This document shows, piece by piece, positions 27,856 through 35,753 of a stretch of DNA of 64,000 nucleotides. The stretch is from Kofleriaceae bacterium (GTDB taxonomy: Bacteria > Myxococcota_A > Polyangia > Haliangiales > Haliangiaceae): contig JACKDR010000001.1 of the NCBI GenBank assembly GCA_020633495.1, positions 186,001 through 250,000 of the forward strand, written 5' to 3'. A model generated the notes under the pieces. It was not told the DNA's origin. It did not search any database and worked only from the letters and a program-made list of their open reading frames with translations. Position 1 is the stretch's first letter. Every line of letters begins with the position of its first letter. The translations under genes were made by a program, and so were the position numbers.

Positions 27856-29127
27856 ATGTCCACGACCGTCGTGGCGCACGGCACCGCTCTTGCTGAGGTT
27901 CCGTCGAACCAGCAGATGTCCGCCTTCCCCATCTACCTCTTCATCTTCATCGTCTTCCTGAACCGCTACGTGTTCGGGCTCTACCTGTCGCTGGTCCGCG
28001 GCAAGAAGTTCGACCAGAAGATCGAGGGGTACGAGCCGACGATCGGCGTGGTCGTGCCGCTCTACAACGAGGGCAAGTCGATCTACGACACGATCGTCAG
28101 CCTGGTGAAGCTCGAGTACCCGGCCGACAAGCTGACGATCACCGTGGTCGACGACTGCTCGACCGACGACAGCTACCAGTGGGCGCAGAAGGCGGCCGAC
28201 GAGTTCCCCAACGTCACGGTGCTGCGCAACCCGTACAACATGGGCAAGCGCAAGGGCATCAACCACGCCGTGCGCCAGAGCACGGCCGAGATCATCGTCT
28301 CGGTCGACTCCGACGTCATCGTCTACCCGTCGGCGCTGCGCGAGCTGGTCGCGCGCTTCACCGGGCCCGAGGTCGCCGCGGTCGGCGGTCGCATCCACGT
28401 CTCCAACCCCAACGACAACTGGCTGACCAAGCTGCAGACGATCAAGTACTACTTCGGCCAGGAGCACCTCAAGAACCTGGAACGGTCGCTGCGCTCGGTG
28501 ATGTGCCTGTCGGGGTGCCTGACCGCGTACCGCCGCCACGTCCTGATCGAGCTCGAGCCCGTCCTCGAGAACCGCAACCTGCTCGGCGTGCCCATCAAGT
28601 ACGGCGAGGACCGGTTCCTGACCCGGCAGATCGTCAAGCGCGGCTACCGCACGGTCATGACGATGGACGCGATGTGCTTCACCAAGGCGCCGACCCAGCT
28701 CAAGGCGTACTTCAACCAGCAGCTGCGCTGGAAGCGCTCCAACATCGTCGACTTCATCGGCGGCATCGGCCACGCCTGGCGCCTGCACCCGCTCTTGTGC
28801 GTGCAGTACCTGTCGATGCTGATGCTGCTGTTCATCTACCCGTTCGTGATCATCAGCCACGTCCTCGACGGCTCGTTCTTCGACCTGGCGGTCTTCCACC
28901 TCGCGGTGATCGCGGCGTTCAGCCTGGTCTACTACTTCTCGCCGTCGACCCGTCGCCTGCCGCCGTGGCTGCGCGTCCACCCCGCCGCGTTCCTGCCGAT
29001 GGCGGTGCTGATGCCGGTGGCCTACCTGACCCTGACCCCGCTGGGCATGTTCACCCTCGACACGTCGAGCTGGGAGACCCGCGGCCACGTCGCCGGCGTC
29101 GCGCCCGGCCCCGGAGCCGCGCCGTGA
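27856..29127 (+). CDS. processive family-2 glycosyltransferase (NodC / hyaluronan-synthase / chitin-synthase-like)
   Basis: 423 aa inner-membrane polysaccharide synthase. One N-terminal membrane helix (22-45); GT-A catalytic domain with TVVDDCSTDD (Asp99/100), the DxD motif SVDSD (Asp151/153), the acceptor-base GED (Glu251-Asp252) and the processivity signature QQLRW (288-292); three to four membrane helices after residue 305, ending with LDTSSWETRG, a tail typical of NodC and hyaluronan synthases. The usual product class is a beta-linked GlcNAc-containing polymer. It starts at ATG 27856 and overlaps the wbqC-like gene by 4 bases. The deacetylase two genes later fits a partly de-N-acetylated GlcNAc polymer, by inference. 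Confidence 0.92.
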   Translation: MSTTVVAHGTALAEVPSNQQMSAFPIYLFIFIVFLNRYVFGLYLSLVRGKKFDQKIEGYEPTIGVVVPLYNEGKSIYDTIVSLVKLEYPADKLTITVVDDCSTDDSYQWAQKAADEFPNVTVLRNPYNMGKRKGINHAVRQSTAEIIVSVDSDVIVYPSALRELVARFTGPEVAAVGGRIHVSNPNDNWLTKLQTIKYYFGQEHLKNLERSLRSVMCLSGCLTAYRRHVLIELEPVLENRNLLGVPIKYGEDRFLTRQIVKRGYRTVMTMDAMCFTKAPTQLKAYFNQQLRWKRSNIVDFIGGIGHAWRLHPLLCVQYLSMLMLLFIYPFVIISHVLDGSFFDLAVFHLAVIAAFSLVYYFSPSTRRLPPWLRVHPAAFLPMAVLMPVAYLTLTPLGMFTLDTSSWETRGHVAGVAPGPGAAP

Positions 29128-29867
29128 TCGTCGCCGCCCATCAGCCGTCGTACCTGCCCTGGCTGGGCTACCTCGACAAGATGCTGGCGGCCGACGTCTT
29201 TGTCGTGATGGACGACCTCCAGTACGAGGCCCAGAACTTCCAGAACCGCAACCGGCTCAAGCTCAACCAGGGCGCCGCGTGGGTCACGGTCCCGCTCGAG
29301 CGCGGCACCCAGCGCGATCGCATCCTCGACAAGCGCATCCACAACGGCGGCAACCCCAAGGAGCACTGGCAGCGCCGCACCTGGCTGACGATCAAGACCC
29401 ACTACGGCAAGGCCGCGCACTTCGATCGCTACGCGCCCGAGCTCGAGGAGCTGTTCACCCGGCGCTGGGACCGCCTCGTCGATCTCGACCAGCACGTCCT
29501 GACCCTGGCGCGGCGCTGGCTCGGTATCACCAAGCCGATCCTGCACGCGTCGTCGCTCGGCCTGGTCGGCGACAAGACCGACCGCATCATCGACCTGTGC
29601 CGCAAGGTCGGCGCCCGGGTCTACCTGTCGGGCAGCGGCGGCTCGACCGGCTACCTCGACGTCGACGCCCTGCACCGCGCCGGCATCAGCGTGCGCTGGC
29701 AGCGCTTCGATCACCCGGTCTACCCGCAGCGCTACCCGGCGCAGGGCTTCGTCCCCAACCTCGCGTTCCTCGATCTGATCCTCAACTGCGGCGCCGCAAG
29801 CGCCGCGATCCTGCGCGGTGGCGACCTGCAAAGTCGCGACCTGCCGCGGGCGGAGGCGATGCCGTGA
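29124..29867 (+). CDS. WbqC-family protein
   Basis: 247 aa. N-terminal VIVAAHQPSYLPWLGYLDKM, then DDLQYEAQNFQNRNRLKLNQ and TVPLERGTQ, the defining blocks of the WbqC-like family found in O-antigen and other surface-glycan loci; the C-terminal segment VYLSGSGGSTGYLDVD is also characteristic. The exact reaction of the family is not settled; nucleotide-sugar or amino-sugar modification has been proposed. GTG start in a GTGA overlap with the synthase gene; its own stop overlaps the next start in the same way, giving a three-gene coupled unit. Confidence 0.9.
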   Translation: MIVAAHQPSYLPWLGYLDKMLAADVFVVMDDLQYEAQNFQNRNRLKLNQGAAWVTVPLERGTQRDRILDKRIHNGGNPKEHWQRRTWLTIKTHYGKAAHFDRYAPELEELFTRRWDRLVDLDQHVLTLARRWLGITKPILHASSLGLVGDKTDRIIDLCRKVGARVYLSGSGGSTGYLDVDALHRAGISVRWQRFDHPVYPQRYPAQGFVPNLAFLDLILNCGAASAAILRGGDLQSRDLPRAEAMP

Positions 29868-30496
29868 ACCGCATCTTCGACGAAGAGAAGGGCGGCCGCG
29901 TGCTCGCCTTCGGCGCCCACCCCGACGATCTCGAGGTCGGCGCCGGGGGCCTCTTGGCGCGCCTGTCGAACGAGGGCGCCGACGTCACGATGTGCGTGGT
30001 GTCGATCCCCAACCGCGGCGACGAGCGCGCCGCCGAGGCCCGCGCCGGCGCCGAGGTCATCGGCGCCGACCTGTTCATCCTCTACGAGGGCAAGCCGTGC
30101 CGGGTCGAGGACATCCCGATGCACGAGCTGGTCGGTCGCTTCGACCAGCTGGTCGGCGACCTCCGACCCGACCTGGTGATCACCCACTCGGGCCACGACC
30201 TGCACTGGGACCACGGCCTGGTCAACCGCGCCACGGTGTCGGCGCTGCGCCGGACCCCGTGCGATCTGCTGTCGTTCCTGTCGAGCCCGGAGATGAACGC
30301 GCAGTCGCGCTCGTACGGCCAGTGCTTCGCCGACATCTCGACGACGATGGACACCAAGCTGGCCGCGATCTCGGCGCACAAGTCGCAGCTGCCCAAGCTC
30401 GACCTCGAGTCGAGCCGCGACCTGGCCCGCGCCATGGGCCGCATCAGCGGCGTCGCCTACGCCGAGGCCTACGAGGTCCTGCGCGTCCGGATCTGA
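29864..30496 (+). CDS. PIG-L/LmbE-family GlcNAc de-N-acetylase
   Basis: 210 aa, cytosolic zinc-dependent deacetylase. Metal and catalytic motif AHPDDLEVG at residues 18-26, and the second metal motif HDLHWDH at 111-117. The family removes the acetyl group from GlcNAc in lipid- or small-molecule-linked sugars. It is the last gene of the unit with the NodC-like synthase and WbqC-like protein; GTG start overlapping the previous stop (GTGA), with GGAGG 8 bases upstream. A PIG-L enzyme, rather than the PgaB/NodB type, beside a NodC-like synthase is unusual. Confidence 0.93.
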   Translation: MNRIFDEEKGGRVLAFGAHPDDLEVGAGGLLARLSNEGADVTMCVVSIPNRGDERAAEARAGAEVIGADLFILYEGKPCRVEDIPMHELVGRFDQLVGDLRPDLVITHSGHDLHWDHGLVNRATVSALRRTPCDLLSFLSSPEMNAQSRSYGQCFADISTTMDTKLAAISAHKSQLPKLDLESSRDLARAMGRISGVAYAEAYEVLRVRI

Positions 30497-30716
30497 TCCC
30501 GTGCGCGTGCCCGTGCCCGTGCCCGATCCGGACTCTGGTTCTGTTCTGATCCCGTGCCCGTGCCCGATCCGGACTCTGGTTCTGTTCTGATCCCGTGCCC
30601 GTGCCCGTGCCCGTGCCCGTGCCCGATCCGGACTCTGGTTCTGTTCTGATCCCGTGCCCGTGCCCGTGCCCGTGCCTGTGCCCGTGCCCGTGCCCGTGCC
30701 CGTGCCCGATCCGGCT
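30497..30716. repeat. compound minisatellite: (CCCGTG)n blocks alternating with a 25-bp spacer
   Basis: Four blocks of CCCGTG hexamers (about 3, 2, 5 and 9 units, the last with one CCTGTG) each end in CCCGATCCGG; the first three are followed by ACTCTGGTTCTGTTCTGAT, then the next block begins. It starts directly at the stop codon of the deacetylase gene. The hexamer is the complement of GGGCAC found in the array at 33745-33846. Confidence 0.9.
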
Positions 30717-30775
30717 CCCGCTTCCGGTCCACCTCCGCCCTCCCCTTCCCCGGTGACCTCCTGCCCGCCGCGGTG

Positions 30776-30781
30776 TATCGT
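30776..30781 (+). promoter_or_regulatory. -10-like TATCGT
   Basis: TATCGT, preceded by TG, ends 8 bases before the TTG at 30790 and supports that rare start codon. Confidence 0.4.
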
Positions 30782-30789
30782 CCGCGCCC

Positions 30790-31668
30790 TTGCCGTCCCC
30801 CGGTGAACTGGCCGCGCTCGGTACCGCCGGTGCCTGGACCTGCTCGTCGCTGGCGTTCGCCGCCGCTGCCGAGCGCATCGGCTCGCTGTCGCTCAACCTG
30901 ATCCGGATCGGCATCGCGCTGATCTGGCTGACGGTGATCGCCACGATCACCCGCGGCCTGCCGCTGCCCACCGACGCCAGCGCTCACACCTGGCTGTACC
31001 TGACCCTGTCGGGCGCGGTCGGGTTCGTCCTCGGCGACCTGTGCTTCTTCCGCGCGCTGATCGAGATCGGGCCGCGGCTGACCATGCTGATCCAGACCAC
31101 GACGCCGATCTTCGCGGCGGCGATCAGCTGGGTCGCGCTGGGCGAGGGGCTGTCGCCGCGCGGCCTGATCGGCCTGGTCCTCGTCGTCGCCGGCGTCGCC
31201 TGGGCGGTGAGCGCGCGACGCGGCACCACCACGATGCGCCGCCCCGGCCGCGGCGTGCTGCTCGCGCTGGGCGGTGCCCTCGGCCAGGCCGGCGGCCTGA
31301 TCCTCACCAAGCATGGCCTCGGCGACTACCCGCCGATCGCCGGCAACCAGATCCGCGCCCTGGCCGCGCTGGTCGGCTTCGCGATCGTCCTGACCGCGTC
31401 GCGGTGGTGGCCCCACTTCCGCCGCGGCGTCCGCGACGGCCGCGCCATGGCCTTCGCCGCCACCGGCGCGACCCTGGGCCCGTTCATCGGCGTGACGCTG
31501 TCGCTGTACGCGGTGTCGCACGCCAAGGCCGGCGTCGCCGCCGCGCTGATGTCGACGCCGCCGGTGATGATCCTGCCCTACGTGTGGTGGCGCGGCGAGC
31601 AGGTCGGCGCCGCCGGCGTCCTCGGCGCTCTGACCGCGGTCGCCGGCGTCGCGCTGCTGGTCACGTGA
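30790..31668 (+). CDS. EamA/DMT-family transporter
   Basis: 292 aa inner-membrane protein with about ten hydrophobic helices arranged as two EamA repeats (first GELAALGTAGAWTCSSLAFA to AGVAWAVSA, second RGVLLALGGALGQAGGLILT to AVAGVALLVT). Drug/metabolite superfamily members export amino acids, nucleosides or other small solutes; substrate unknown. The TTG start is favoured because it is preceded by TATCGT and no ATG or GTG is available before the first helix. It lies between two hexanucleotide arrays. Confidence 0.9.
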   Translation: MPSPGELAALGTAGAWTCSSLAFAAAAERIGSLSLNLIRIGIALIWLTVIATITRGLPLPTDASAHTWLYLTLSGAVGFVLGDLCFFRALIEIGPRLTMLIQTTTPIFAAAISWVALGEGLSPRGLIGLVLVVAGVAWAVSARRGTTTMRRPGRGVLLALGGALGQAGGLILTKHGLGDYPPIAGNQIRALAALVGFAIVLTASRWWPHFRRGVRDGRAMAFAATGATLGPFIGVTLSLYAVSHAKAGVAAALMSTPPVMILPYVWWRGEQVGAAGVLGALTAVAGVALLVT

Positions 31669-31680
31669 CCGCGCGCCGGC

Positions 31681-32574
31681 TCAAGGCCAGCGGACGCCGG
31701 TGAGGTCCTCGGACAGCGCCCACAGCCGGGCGGCCCGGGCGTCGTCGCGGGCCGCGCGCGACGGCGTCGCGACCTTGCAGCGCACGAAGTACTGGCCGGT
31801 GACGTCGGCGACCTCGGGCGCCGACGCCAGGTAGATCGACGTGCGCGCCCCCTTCGCGGGGGTGAGCAGGACCCGCTTGCCGATCCGCATGCCGACCCGG
31901 TACAGCCACGAGCCGTCGCGCCCGAACCCCGACGCGATCGCGCCCGGGTGCAGCGCGTTGGAGGTGACGCCGGTGCCGGCGAGCCGCCGCGCCGCCTCGC
32001 GGGCGAACCACAGGTTGCACAGCTTGGACGCGCCGTACGCGAACGACTCGCGGTAGCCGCGCTCGCCGTACGGCAGGTCGTCCCAGGTGAAGCGGGCGAA
32101 CCGGTGGCCCAGCGACGACACCGTGATCAGCCGCGCCGGCGCCGACGCCACCAGCAGGTCGCGCAGCTCCGCCGACAGCAGGAACGCCGCCAGGTGGTTG
32201 ACCGCGAACGTGCGCTCGAAGCCGTCGACGGTCAGCTCGCGGCGATCGTTGATCGCGCCGGCGTTGTTGAGCAGGACGTCGAGGCGGTCGAAGCGGTCGC
32301 GGACCTCGGCGGCGGCGCGCCGGACCTCGGCGAGCGACGCCAGGTCGGCGACCACCCGCTCGAGCCTCGCCGCGGGCGCGGTGGCGAGGATCGACGCCGC
32401 CGCGGCGTCGGCGCGGGCCGGATCGCGCACCAGCATGACGACGCGGGCGCCGCGCGCCGCCAGCGCGCGCGCCGCCTCGAGGCCGATGCCCGAGCTGGCG
32501 CCGGTGACGAGGACGGTGCGGCCGTCCATCGTCGGGGGCGTGGGCGTCGTCGGGGCGTCGTCGGGCTCGGCCAT
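31681..32574 (-). CDS. short-chain dehydrogenase/reductase (retinol-dehydrogenase-like)
   Basis: 297 aa SDR. Cofactor motif VLVTGASSGIGLEAARALA, LLNNAG (the NNAG motif), catalytic serine region ITVSSLGHRF, and the active site YGASKLCNLWF (Tyr-x-x-x-Lys). The C-terminus resembles the WWOX/retinol dehydrogenase group, which acts on long hydrophobic alcohols. Start at ATG 32574 is preferred over an in-frame ATG at 32592 because TGCTACGGT lies 8 bases in front of the former. Divergent from the lipoprotein gene at 32610, with overlapping promoters. Confidence 0.92.
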   Translation of the reverse strand: MAEPDDAPTTPTPPTMDGRTVLVTGASSGIGLEAARALAARGARVVMLVRDPARADAAAASILATAPAARLERVVADLASLAEVRRAAAEVRDRFDRLDVLLNNAGAINDRRELTVDGFERTFAVNHLAAFLLSAELRDLLVASAPARLITVSSLGHRFARFTWDDLPYGERGYRESFAYGASKLCNLWFAREAARRLAGTGVTSNALHPGAIASGFGRDGSWLYRVGMRIGKRVLLTPAKGARTSIYLASAPEVADVTGQYFVRCKVATPSRAARDDARAARLWALSEDLTGVRWP

Positions 32575-32582
32575 GGCGGCGC

Positions 32583-32602
32583 ACCGTAGCACGCGCTAGG
32601 CT
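32583..32602. promoter_or_regulatory. back-to-back -10 elements: TGCTACGGT (minus) and TAGGCT (plus)
   Basis: On the minus strand TGCTACGGT (32591-32583) is 8 bases from the SDR ATG; on the plus strand TAGGCT (32597-32602) is 7 bases from the ATG at 32610. The two promoters would be mutually exclusive for RNA polymerase. Confidence 0.45.
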
Positions 32603-32609
32603 CGGCCCG

Positions 32610-33701
32610 ATGACACCACGTCGAGGGCTCGCGGTGCTGCTGGGGATGATCGGGCTCGCCGGGTGCGGCGGCGCCGCGCCGCCGCCGCCCGCGGGCGTCG
32701 CGCGCCCCACCGCCGTCGATCTGTCGCACCCGACGCTGACCCTCGAGTACCTGGTGTGGTCGGGCGGCGTCGACGGCGACACCGTGTGGCTCGACGCCGA
32801 CGGCCACGAGCGCGGCCGCGCCCACGGCGCCTGGGTGTCGCGCGGCGGTCGGCTGTGGCAGCTGCGGCTGCGGCAGGAGCGCTACCCGGCGTCGCCGTGT
32901 AACGCCGGCCCGACCGGCGCGCCGACGCCGCCCGGCGAGATCGTCGTCGACGTGCTCGAGCTGGTGGCACCGCCGGTCCCGGCCGCGGACACCCGGGGCG
33001 CCGGCCGTGGCGGCGGCGGCTACGGCGGCGATGGCTACGGCGGCGATGGCTATGGCCTCGAGGACGACGAGTACGACGGCTACGACGGCTACGACGGCTA
33101 CGACGGCTATGACGGCTACGGCAACGGCGAGGCCGTGCGCCAGCTGTCGTCGGGCGGCTACGGCGGCGGCCCCGGCGCGGTCCACACCGTGACGCTCCGC
33201 GGCCAGCTCGGCCGCTTCGTGTTCCTCGACGAGCGCACCGCCGGCACCGGCTGCGACGGCGTCACCCGCGCCGAGGTCACCGCGCACGCCTACGACCTGT
33301 CGACCAGCAACTGGCTCGAGCCGCTGGTCCGCGACGACGACGAGGCGGCGCTGATCCGCACCGCGACGCCGCAGCTCGCCCGCCTCGCCGCCACCACCAC
33401 CGCGCCCGACGCCTGGATCGCCGAGGCCCGGCCGCGCTGGCGCGACGGCGGGTTCGGCGTCGACGCGCTGGTGGTCGCCGCGTGCCCGGCCTGCGCCGCC
33501 GGCGAGTGGTCGTCGGGCACCGCGGCGATCTGGCTCGAGGCGCCCGCGGCGCCGCCGGCGATCGAGGAGGAGGCCGAGCTGCCCGAGCCGGTGCGCGCGT
33601 GGCTGTCGCGCGCCGCCGGGCCCACCGGCGTCAGCAGCGGCCTGCCGGATCGGAGCTGGTCGCGGCTGCTCGGCGGCGGCGGCGGCGACGTCGCGCGCTG
33701 A
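32610..33701 (+). CDS. predicted lipoprotein with Gly-Asp-Tyr repeat tract
   Basis: 363 aa. Signal with lipobox LAGC (Cys near residue 19), then GGAAPPPPA. A central low-complexity tract (residues about 128-172) has YGGDGYGGDGYG and five DGY units from a 9-base DNA repeat (GACGGCTAC). Flanking regions look globular, with a few cysteines (SPCNAG, TGCDGV, ACPAC). No domain recognised. The tract may bind metal or act as a flexible tether; its DNA is prone to length change. Leaderless-type start at ATG 32610. Confidence 0.75.
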   Translation: MTPRRGLAVLLGMIGLAGCGGAAPPPPAGVARPTAVDLSHPTLTLEYLVWSGGVDGDTVWLDADGHERGRAHGAWVSRGGRLWQLRLRQERYPASPCNAGPTGAPTPPGEIVVDVLELVAPPVPAADTRGAGRGGGGYGGDGYGGDGYGLEDDEYDGYDGYDGYDGYDGYGNGEAVRQLSSGGYGGGPGAVHTVTLRGQLGRFVFLDERTAGTGCDGVTRAEVTAHAYDLSTSNWLEPLVRDDDEAALIRTATPQLARLAATTTAPDAWIAEARPRWRDGGFGVDALVVAACPACAAGEWSSGTAAIWLEAPAAPPAIEEEAELPEPVRAWLSRAAGPTGVSSGLPDRSWSRLLGGGGGDVAR

Positions 33702-33744
33702 GCGTGAGTCGCGCGGGAGCGGATCAAGAGACAGAGCCCGGATC

Positions 33745-33846
33745 GGGCACGGGCACGGGCACGGGCACGGGCACGGGCACGGGCACGGGCACGGGCACGG
33801 GCACGGGCACGGGCACGGGCACGGGCACGGGCATGGGCATGGGCAC
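33745..33846. repeat. (GGGCAC)17 hexanucleotide array
   Basis: Fourteen perfect GGGCAC units, two GGGCAT and a final GGGCAC, flanked on both sides by GGATC-containing sequence (GATCAGAACCAGAG downstream) that is the reverse complement of the spacer seen at 30.5 kb. It lies between the lipoprotein stop and the kinase promoter. Confidence 0.93.
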
Positions 33847-33888
33847 GGATCAGAACCAGAGCGGATCGGGCGCGAGCACGGGCGGGCC

Positions 33889-33897
33889 TGGTACGAT
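33889..33897 (+). promoter_or_regulatory. extended -10 TGGTACGAT
   Basis: TGG-TACGAT ends 5 bases before the kinase ATG at 33903. It sits 42 bases after the GGGCAC array, which occupies the upstream promoter region. Confidence 0.48.
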
Positions 33898-33902
33898 GGG
33901 GC

Positions 33903-35720
33903 ATGGGCGCCGACCCGGTCCCGGGGGACGTGACCGCCGCGGTGGCGTCGCCCACCTCGCGCTCGGGCGTCCGCGCGGCCTACCGCCGGGTCGTGCACGG
34001 CGTCACCCTCGCCGACGACGCCGAGGTGGTCTACGAGCGCGAGCGCATGGCGCTCAACCGCCGCAACATCCGCGTCGTCACGCTCGCGACGCTGGCGCTC
34101 CACGCGATCTCGGTGGTGGTCTACGCGCGGCAGGCGGCCGACTGGACCGACGTGCCGCGCAGCTTCCACGCCACCGTCGCGTGGGTCCACCTGCTCGCGC
34201 TGCCGCTGGTCACGACCCTGGCGGCGCTGGTGTCGTGGGTCGAGCCGCGGCGGTGGCCGCCCGGCTGGCGGGCCTGGGCCACCGACCTGTACGCCTTCGC
34301 GTACCTGATGATCGGCGCCGCGCTGTCGATCAACGCGCAGCGCCTCAACGGCAACGTCAACGTCTACACGATCGCCTCGCTGGCCGGCGCGATCGCGCTG
34401 CGCCAGCGCACCACCGCGGTCATCCTCGGCCAGGCCGCCGGCGTCACCGCGATGGTGATCGGCGTGCTGCAGGTGCAGCACGCGACCCCGCTGCGCATGG
34501 CGGCGCTGGCGCCGGTGCTGGCGGTCGCGGTGTTGACCATCGTCCTGGCCCGCGCGTCGGTGGCCGCGATGCGCGCCGAGATCGCCGCGCGCCTGACCAT
34601 CGAGCGCCAGCGCGCCGAGCTGGCGACCAACCACGACGCGCTCGAGCGCCTCAACGGCGACCTCGAGCGCCGCGTCCAGGCCCAGGTCGCCGAGATCGTC
34701 GCCCGCGCCGGCGAGATCGATCGCCTCAACCACCACCTGCGGACCCAGGTCATCGACCGCTCGCGCCAGCTCGCCCACGCGCTCAAGGCGCTGGGCAAGG
34801 GCGAGGCCCTGCCCCTGGCGCCCGGCGTCACCCTCGACGGCCGCGTCGAGATCCGCGAGCAGATCGGCGTCGGCGCGATGGGCGAGGTCTACCGCGGCGC
34901 CGACCGCATCCTCGCCCGCGACGTCGCGGTCAAGGTGCTACGCGCGGACAGCGGGGTGTCGACCGATCTGTGGGTGCGGTTCGCCGCCGAGGCCGAGGCC
35001 GCCGCCGCGATCCACCACCCCGCGGTGGTGCCGACGCTGCACGTCGGCATCGCCGACGACGGCCGCCTCTACCAGCTGCAGGAGCTCGCCGATGGCGTGC
35101 CCCTGAGCCGGCTGCTCGAGGACGGCGGACCGTGGGCGCCGGGCGCCGCGGCGCGGGTCGGCGCCGGCCTGGCCGAGGCGCTGGCCGCGGCCCACGCCGC
35201 CGGCATCGTCCACCGCGACGTCAAGCCCGGCAACGTCATGGTCGGGACCACGGCGCCGGCGGTGCGCCTGCTCGATTTCGGCGTGTCCAAGGTGCTCGGC
35301 AGCGACGCCGACGCCGGCATCGTCGTCGGCACGCCGGCGTACATGGCGCCGGAGCAGATGACCGCGTCGACCGCGGTCGACGCCGCCGCCGACGTCTACG
35401 CCACCGGCGTCGTGCTCCACGAGCTGATCGCCGGGACCCGACCGTTCGTCGGCGGCACCGCGACGCTGCTCGATCCCGCCGGCCGCGCCGCGCCGCCGCG
35501 GCTGTCGGCGCAGGAGGCGCCGCCGGCGCTGGCCGCGCTGATCCAGCGCTGCCTGGCGCCGGACCCCGCGCGCGCGGCCGACCGCGGCCGCGCTGGCCGC
35601 CGAGCTGACCGCGATCGCCGACGCCGCCGGCGCGCCGCCGCCCACGCCCTGCCGCGGCCACGATCGGCGACGCGCGACGGCAGCGGCGCCACGGTGCGGC
35701 TGCGCGCGCCCGACGCGTGA
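33903..35720 (+). CDS. membrane Ser/Thr protein kinase (Pkn family), C-tail possibly frame-shifted
   Basis: 605 aa. Six hydrophobic segments (about residues 58-77, 88-112, 125-145, 150-165, 172-192, 198-218) are followed by a coiled coil (about 220-300) and a Hanks-type kinase domain (about 308-560): glycine loop IGVGAMGEVYRG, Lys344 in VAVKVL, HRDVKPGNVM with His437, LDFGVSK, and GTPAYMAPEQ. All catalytic residues are intact. The kinase is N-terminally membrane-sensing rather than the usual C-terminal arrangement. From about 35570 a +1 frame would read RPTAAALAAELTAIADAAG, a typical kinase end, so a 1-base excess or 2-base loss in a GC dinucleotide run is suspected. Confidence 0.9.
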   Translation: MGADPVPGDVTAAVASPTSRSGVRAAYRRVVHGVTLADDAEVVYERERMALNRRNIRVVTLATLALHAISVVVYARQAADWTDVPRSFHATVAWVHLLALPLVTTLAALVSWVEPRRWPPGWRAWATDLYAFAYLMIGAALSINAQRLNGNVNVYTIASLAGAIALRQRTTAVILGQAAGVTAMVIGVLQVQHATPLRMAALAPVLAVAVLTIVLARASVAAMRAEIAARLTIERQRAELATNHDALERLNGDLERRVQAQVAEIVARAGEIDRLNHHLRTQVIDRSRQLAHALKALGKGEALPLAPGVTLDGRVEIREQIGVGAMGEVYRGADRILARDVAVKVLRADSGVSTDLWVRFAAEAEAAAAIHHPAVVPTLHVGIADDGRLYQLQELADGVPLSRLLEDGGPWAPGAAARVGAGLAEALAAAHAAGIVHRDVKPGNVMVGTTAPAVRLLDFGVSKVLGSDADAGIVVGTPAYMAPEQMTASTAVDAAADVYATGVVLHELIAGTRPFVGGTATLLDPAGRAAPPRLSAQEAPPALAALIQRCLAPDPARAADRGRAGRRADRDRRRRRRAAAHALPRPRSATRDGSGATVRLRAPDA

Positions 35721-35753
35721 CGCCGGCACGCGCCGGCCCGCCGCGCGGTCACG

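Noticed and set aside
30497..30716. CRISPR-like array
   Set aside because: Repeat is a 6-base unit with a near-identical spacer; spacers in CRISPR are unique and repeats 23-47 bases.
32592..32592. Earlier ATG for the SDR gene
   Set aside because: The added residues (MLRCAA) are not SDR-like and the ATG overlaps the promoter element; 32574 fits better.
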